From NCBI GenBank assembly GCA_947175325.1, contig CAMWME010000004.1, positions 62,001 through 126,000 of the forward strand: a stretch of 64,000 nucleotides of DNA, in the 5' to 3' direction. Made by a program: the position numbers and the translations under genes. The notes under the pieces were generated by a model. That model was not told where the DNA came from. It saw nothing but the letters and a program-made list of their open reading frames with translations, and made no database searches. Numbering within the stretch: position 1 is the stretch's first letter; each line of letters opens with the position of its first letter. The stretch is from an uncultured Clostridia bacterium (lineage in GTDB: Bacteria > Bacillota > Clostridia > Christensenellales > Borkfalkiaceae). Shown here in pieces: positions 60,645-64,000 of this stretch.

Positions 60645-60877
60645 GTGAAACTTTTTGCATAAAAACGCGATTGTGGATAAAATTATACAAAGTTTCACAA
60701 AATTATGTCGAAAATGAGCGATTTTAGTTCTTTTTTGCGTGAATGTTAATAACTTGTGGATAACTTTATTGCATATATTCATTTTGAAACTTTTTAAACA
60801 AAAAATTGTGGACAACTTTCGGTGGATAACCCACCCGATTTAATACACAAACAAGCGTTTTTGATAAGTTATCCACA
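60645..60877. promoter_or_regulatory. DnaA-box cluster / origin-like region
   Basis: Perfect TTATCCACA at 60672-60680 (-), 60755-60763 (-), 60869-60877 (+); one-mismatch boxes at 60807-60815 (-) and 60821-60829 (-); AT-rich intergenic DNA with direct and inverted repeats. Confidence 0.7.
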
Positions 60878-60894
60878 GTTTAATCGTATATTAT

Positions 60895-60926
60895 ATGCGG
60901 CGGCAAGTGAAAACTTGCCGCCGCAT
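60895..60926. terminator. Terminator after dnaJ
   Basis: ATGCGGCGGCAAGT-gaaa-ACTTGCCGCCGCAT. Confidence 0.82.
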
Positions 60927-60946
60927 TCAAATTTTTATTCAATTAT

Positions 60947-62107
60947 TTATTGTTTCTCAACCTTTTTGCCGTAGATAGCGGATACGTTGTTTGCAAACTT
61001 CTGCATCTTGTCGCACGATTTTAAGGGCACACTCTCCTCGTACTCGTCAAGCTTTTTGGACTGCTCGCGCGAAAGCTTTTGGGGCACGTCTATTTCAACC
61101 GTAACGTAAAGGTTGCCCGTGCCGTGTATGGTTTTTACACCCTTACCTCTAAGGCAGAAGCGCGTGCCGCTGGGGGTGCATTCGGGAATGGAAAGCTCCA
61201 ACGTATCGTCTATGCCGGGTACTTGGATTTTTCCGCCGCAAACCGCCGTCTTGTAGGAAATGGGTACGGTAACGTACAAATCCCTATCCTCGCGGTGCAA
61301 AAGCTTGTGCGGCTCGATATGGAAGTTAATGTATAAATCCCCGCTTTCGCCGCCGTTGCCCGCCGCTTGCCCGAAGCCGCGTTTTCTGAGTGAGCTGTCC
61401 TTATCCACGCCCGCGGGAATATTGACTGTGAAGCGCGTTTCGTTGCGCTGGTAACCCTTGCCTTTACAGTCGGGGCACCTATCCAAAATTTTCTTACCCG
61501 TGCCGCCGCAGTCGGGGCAGCCCGCAACTTGAATGGTTCTGCCGAAAATGGTGTCTTGCTGGAACTTCACCCTACCGCTGCCGCCGCAACGGGGGCACTT
61601 TTGGTACGCCGTGCCGCCCTTTGCACCCGTGCCGTTACAAGAAGTGCAAGGCTCGTTACGCATATAGCTGACGGTTTTCGTGCAGCCCTTGATAGCGTCG
61701 AGGAAGGAAAGGTTTATCGTCTGCTGAATGTCCGCGCCGCGCGGGGTTGCCGTCTGCGCGCTTCCTCTTCCGCCGCCGAAGCCGCCGCCGAAAACGGAAT
61801 TTATAATATCCTCGAAGCCGCCCATTCCGCCGCCGAACCCACCGAAACCGCCGCCGAAGGGGTTACCGCCCATTCCGCCCATGCCGGGATGTTCAAGCTC
61901 GTAGTCGTACTGCTTGCGTTTATTCTCGTCCGAAAGAACTTCGTTCGCTTCGTTTATCTCTTTGAACTTCTCTGCCGCCACCGTATCGCCCGGGTGAAAG
62001 TCGGGGTGGTACTGCTTTGCAAGCTTTCTGTACGCCGACTTTATCTCGTCTTGCGAAGCCGTCTTGGGAACGCCGAGAACGTCGTAATAATTTTTCTTAT
62101 CCGCCAT
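60947..62107 (-). CDS. dnaJ: Chaperone DnaJ
   Basis: 386 aa; J domain [36 protein letters not shown] region, four CxxCxGxG zinc repeats. Confidence 0.98.
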   Translation of the reverse strand: MADKKNYYDVLGVPKTASQDEIKSAYRKLAKQYHPDFHPGDTVAAEKFKEINEANEVLSDENKRKQYDYELEHPGMGGMGGNPFGGGFGGFGGGMGGFEDIINSVFGGGFGGGRGSAQTATPRGADIQQTINLSFLDAIKGCTKTVSYMRNEPCTSCNGTGAKGGTAYQKCPRCGGSGRVKFQQDTIFGRTIQVAGCPDCGGTGKKILDRCPDCKGKGYQRNETRFTVNIPAGVDKDSSLRKRGFGQAAGNGGESGDLYINFHIEPHKLLHREDRDLYVTVPISYKTAVCGGKIQVPGIDDTLELSIPECTPSGTRFCLRGKGVKTIHGTGNLYVTVEIDVPQKLSREQSKKLDEYEESVPLKSCDKMQKFANNVSAIYGKKVEKQ

Positions 62108-62122
62108 ACGTTAAAACCGCTT

Positions 62123-62148
62123 AAAGGGGTGTTAGCAAACACCCCTTT
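62123..62148. other. Intergenic hairpin between dnaK and dnaJ
   Basis: AAAGGGGTGTT-agc-AAACACCCCTTT; could be attenuator or mRNA-processing element. Confidence 0.6.
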
Positions 62149-62163
62149 GTTCTATTTTACTTT

Positions 62164-63969
62164 TTATTTGTGTTGGGTAAATTCGGTGCCGTCGTCGCCG
62201 CCGGGGGTACCGCCCATTCCGCCGTTCGGGTTGCCGCCCGCTTGCTGATACATTTTGGCGATTACGGGTTGAACGTCGTTTGAAAGGGTATCTATTGCCG
62301 CCTTGATGCGGTCGTTGTCGCCGCTTTCAAGCTCGGTCTTAGCCTTTGCGATAGCGTCCTCAACGGTCTTCTTGTCCTCGTCGGAGAGCTTGTCGCCCGC
62401 TTCCTTCAAGGTCTTTTCAAGTCCGTCAATCATACCCTCTAAGTTGTTCTTGTTGTCAACGGCTTCCTTACGCTTCTTGTCCTCTTCGGCGTACTTCTCG
62501 GCGTCCTTAACCGCCTTGTCGATATCCTCGTCGGATAAGTTGGTTGAAGCGGTAATGGTAATGTTCGTGCTCTTGCCCGTGCCCAAGTCCTTTGCGGTTA
62601 CGTTCACGATACCGTTTGCGTCAACGTCGAAGGTAACTTCAATCTGGGGCACTCCGCGAGGTGCGGGGGGAATATCGGTAAGCATAAACTTACCGAGCGA
62701 CTTATTGTCGCGTGCGAACTTTCTTTCGCCTTGCAAAACGTTGATTTCAACGCCGGGCTGGTTGTCTGCCGCGGTCGAGAAGATTTGGCTCTTCTTTACG
62801 GGGATAGTCGTGTTTCTCTCGATTAACGGTGTGGATACGCCGCCCAAGGTTTCGATGCCGAGGGTCAAAGGCATAACGTCGAGAAGGAGCACGTCCTTAA
62901 CCTCGCCCGATAAAACGCCGCCTTGAATTGCCGCGCCTATCGCAACGCACTCGTCGGGGTTGATGCCCTTGAAGGGTTCCTTACCCGTAACTTGTTTAAC
63001 CTTATCGAATACGGCGGGAATACGCGTTGAGCCGCCCACCATTATAACCTTTGAAATGTCGCTGTACGAAAGCCCCGCGTCGCTCATAGCCTTTCTCATA
63101 GGCTCAACCGTGCGCTCTACGAGGTCGGAAGTGAGGCTGTCGAACTTCGGCTTGGAAATGTCGATATCGAGGTGCTGGGGCGCGCCGTCAACTACGGTAA
63201 TGAAGGGAAGGTTTACGTTGGTACTGCTCATACCCGAAAGCTCTATCTTCGCCTTCTCCGCCGCCTCTTTAAGCCTCTGCATTGCCATCTTGTCCTTGGA
63301 AAGGTCAACGCCCGTATCCTTCTTGAAGGTGTCTACGAGGTAGTCGATTACCTTGTTATCGAAGTCGTCGCCGCCGAGGTGAGTATCGCCGTTGGTTGCA
63401 AGCACTTCGAAAACGCCGTCGCCGATTTCCAAAATCGAAACGTCGAAGGTGCCGCCGCCGAGGTCGTAAATCATAACCTTTTGGCTACCCTCTTGCTTGT
63501 CAAGTCCGTAAGCAAGCGCCGCCGCAGTGGGCTCGTTGATAATTCTTAAAACGTTAAGTCCCGCGATTTTGCCCGCGTCCTTGGTAGCTTGGCGCTGGCT
63601 GTCGTTGAAGTATGCGGGGCAAGTGATAACCGCGTCGGTAACCTTTCCGCCGAGGTAGCTTTCCGCATCCGCTTTAAGCTTGGAAAGTATCATTGCGGAA
63701 ATTTCTTGAGGGGAATAGCCCTTTTCGATATTTACCTTGTAGGATTCGCCCATGTGGCGCTTAATAGAAATAACCGTCTTGTCGGGCGAAGCAACTGCAA
63801 GTCTTTTTGCCGCTTGACCCACGATACGGCTGCCGTCAGCCTTGAAGGATACGACCGAGGGGGTCGTTCTGTTGCCCTCGCTGTTGGCGATAACTACGGG
63901 CTCGCCGCCTTCCATAACGGCAACGCACGAGTTAGTTGTTCCTAAATCTATACCTATTACTTTTCCCAT
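62164..63969 (-). CDS. dnaK: Molecular chaperone DnaK
   Basis: 601 aa; [42 protein letters not shown]...[38 protein letters not shown]. Confidence 0.99.
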   Translation of the reverse strand: MGKVIGIDLGTTNSCVAVMEGGEPVVIANSEGNRTTPSVVSFKADGSRIVGQAAKRLAVASPDKTVISIKRHMGESYKVNIEKGYSPQEISAMILSKLKADAESYLGGKVTDAVITCPAYFNDSQRQATKDAGKIAGLNVLRIINEPTAAALAYGLDKQEGSQKVMIYDLGGGTFDVSILEIGDGVFEVLATNGDTHLGGDDFDNKVIDYLVDTFKKDTGVDLSKDKMAMQRLKEAAEKAKIELSGMSSTNVNLPFITVVDGAPQHLDIDISKPKFDSLTSDLVERTVEPMRKAMSDAGLSYSDISKVIMVGGSTRIPAVFDKVKQVTGKEPFKGINPDECVAIGAAIQGGVLSGEVKDVLLLDVMPLTLGIETLGGVSTPLIERNTTIPVKKSQIFSTAADNQPGVEINVLQGERKFARDNKSLGKFMLTDIPPAPRGVPQIEVTFDVDANGIVNVTAKDLGTGKSTNITITASTNLSDEDIDKAVKDAEKYAEEDKKRKEAVDNKNNLEGMIDGLEKTLKEAGDKLSDEDKKTVEDAIAKAKTELESGDNDRIKAAIDTLSNDVQPVIAKMYQQAGGNPNGGMGGTPGGDDGTEFTQHK

Positions 63970-64000
63970 AATGTTTACACTCCTTATTTTATATGGTAAC

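Noticed and set aside
63970-64000. CIRCE/HrcA operator upstream of dnaK
   Set aside because: The window ends about 30 bp upstream of dnaK; no CIRCE sequence is visible and none can be claimed.

Overview
Bacterial chromosomal window of a low-to-mid GC Firmicutes/Clostridia-like organism (taxonomy is inference). No rRNA, CRISPR array, IS transposase or prophage was seen. Core content: rpoC-rpoB, rqcP-like S4 gene with ispDF, radA, yggS, rpsF-ssb-rpsR, cca, a tRNA-Arg(ACG), a complete nine-gene V-type ATPase operon, an amino-acid ABC transporter, dnaJ and dnaK. Accessory content: a 1875-aa membrane-anchored protein with internal repeats; a truncated phosphoglycosyl-transferase-like protein lacking the catalytic Glu; a SBP-hybrid-kinase / HPt / REC-HD-GYP phosphorelay next to a large M60-like metallopeptidase; a DUF1538 + two PII-like gene cluster beside the V-ATPase; an AT-rich PIN-like gene beside the tRNA; and an APH-like kinase with an unassigned N-terminal domain. 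The most interesting non-coding signals are (1) an origin-like intergenic region at about 60.64-60.88 kb with three perfect and two near-perfect DnaA boxes and a direct repeat that pairs TGAAACTTTTT with TTGTGGAYAA, (2) a recurrent gapped motif ATATGC-N3-AAATAAC, including an inverted pair that makes a 108-bp MITE-like element between two convergent genes, and (3) a candidate S6:S18 autoregulatory leader upstream of rpsF. All family calls were made by reading motifs; no searches were run, and coordinates of small motifs may be off by one or two bases.
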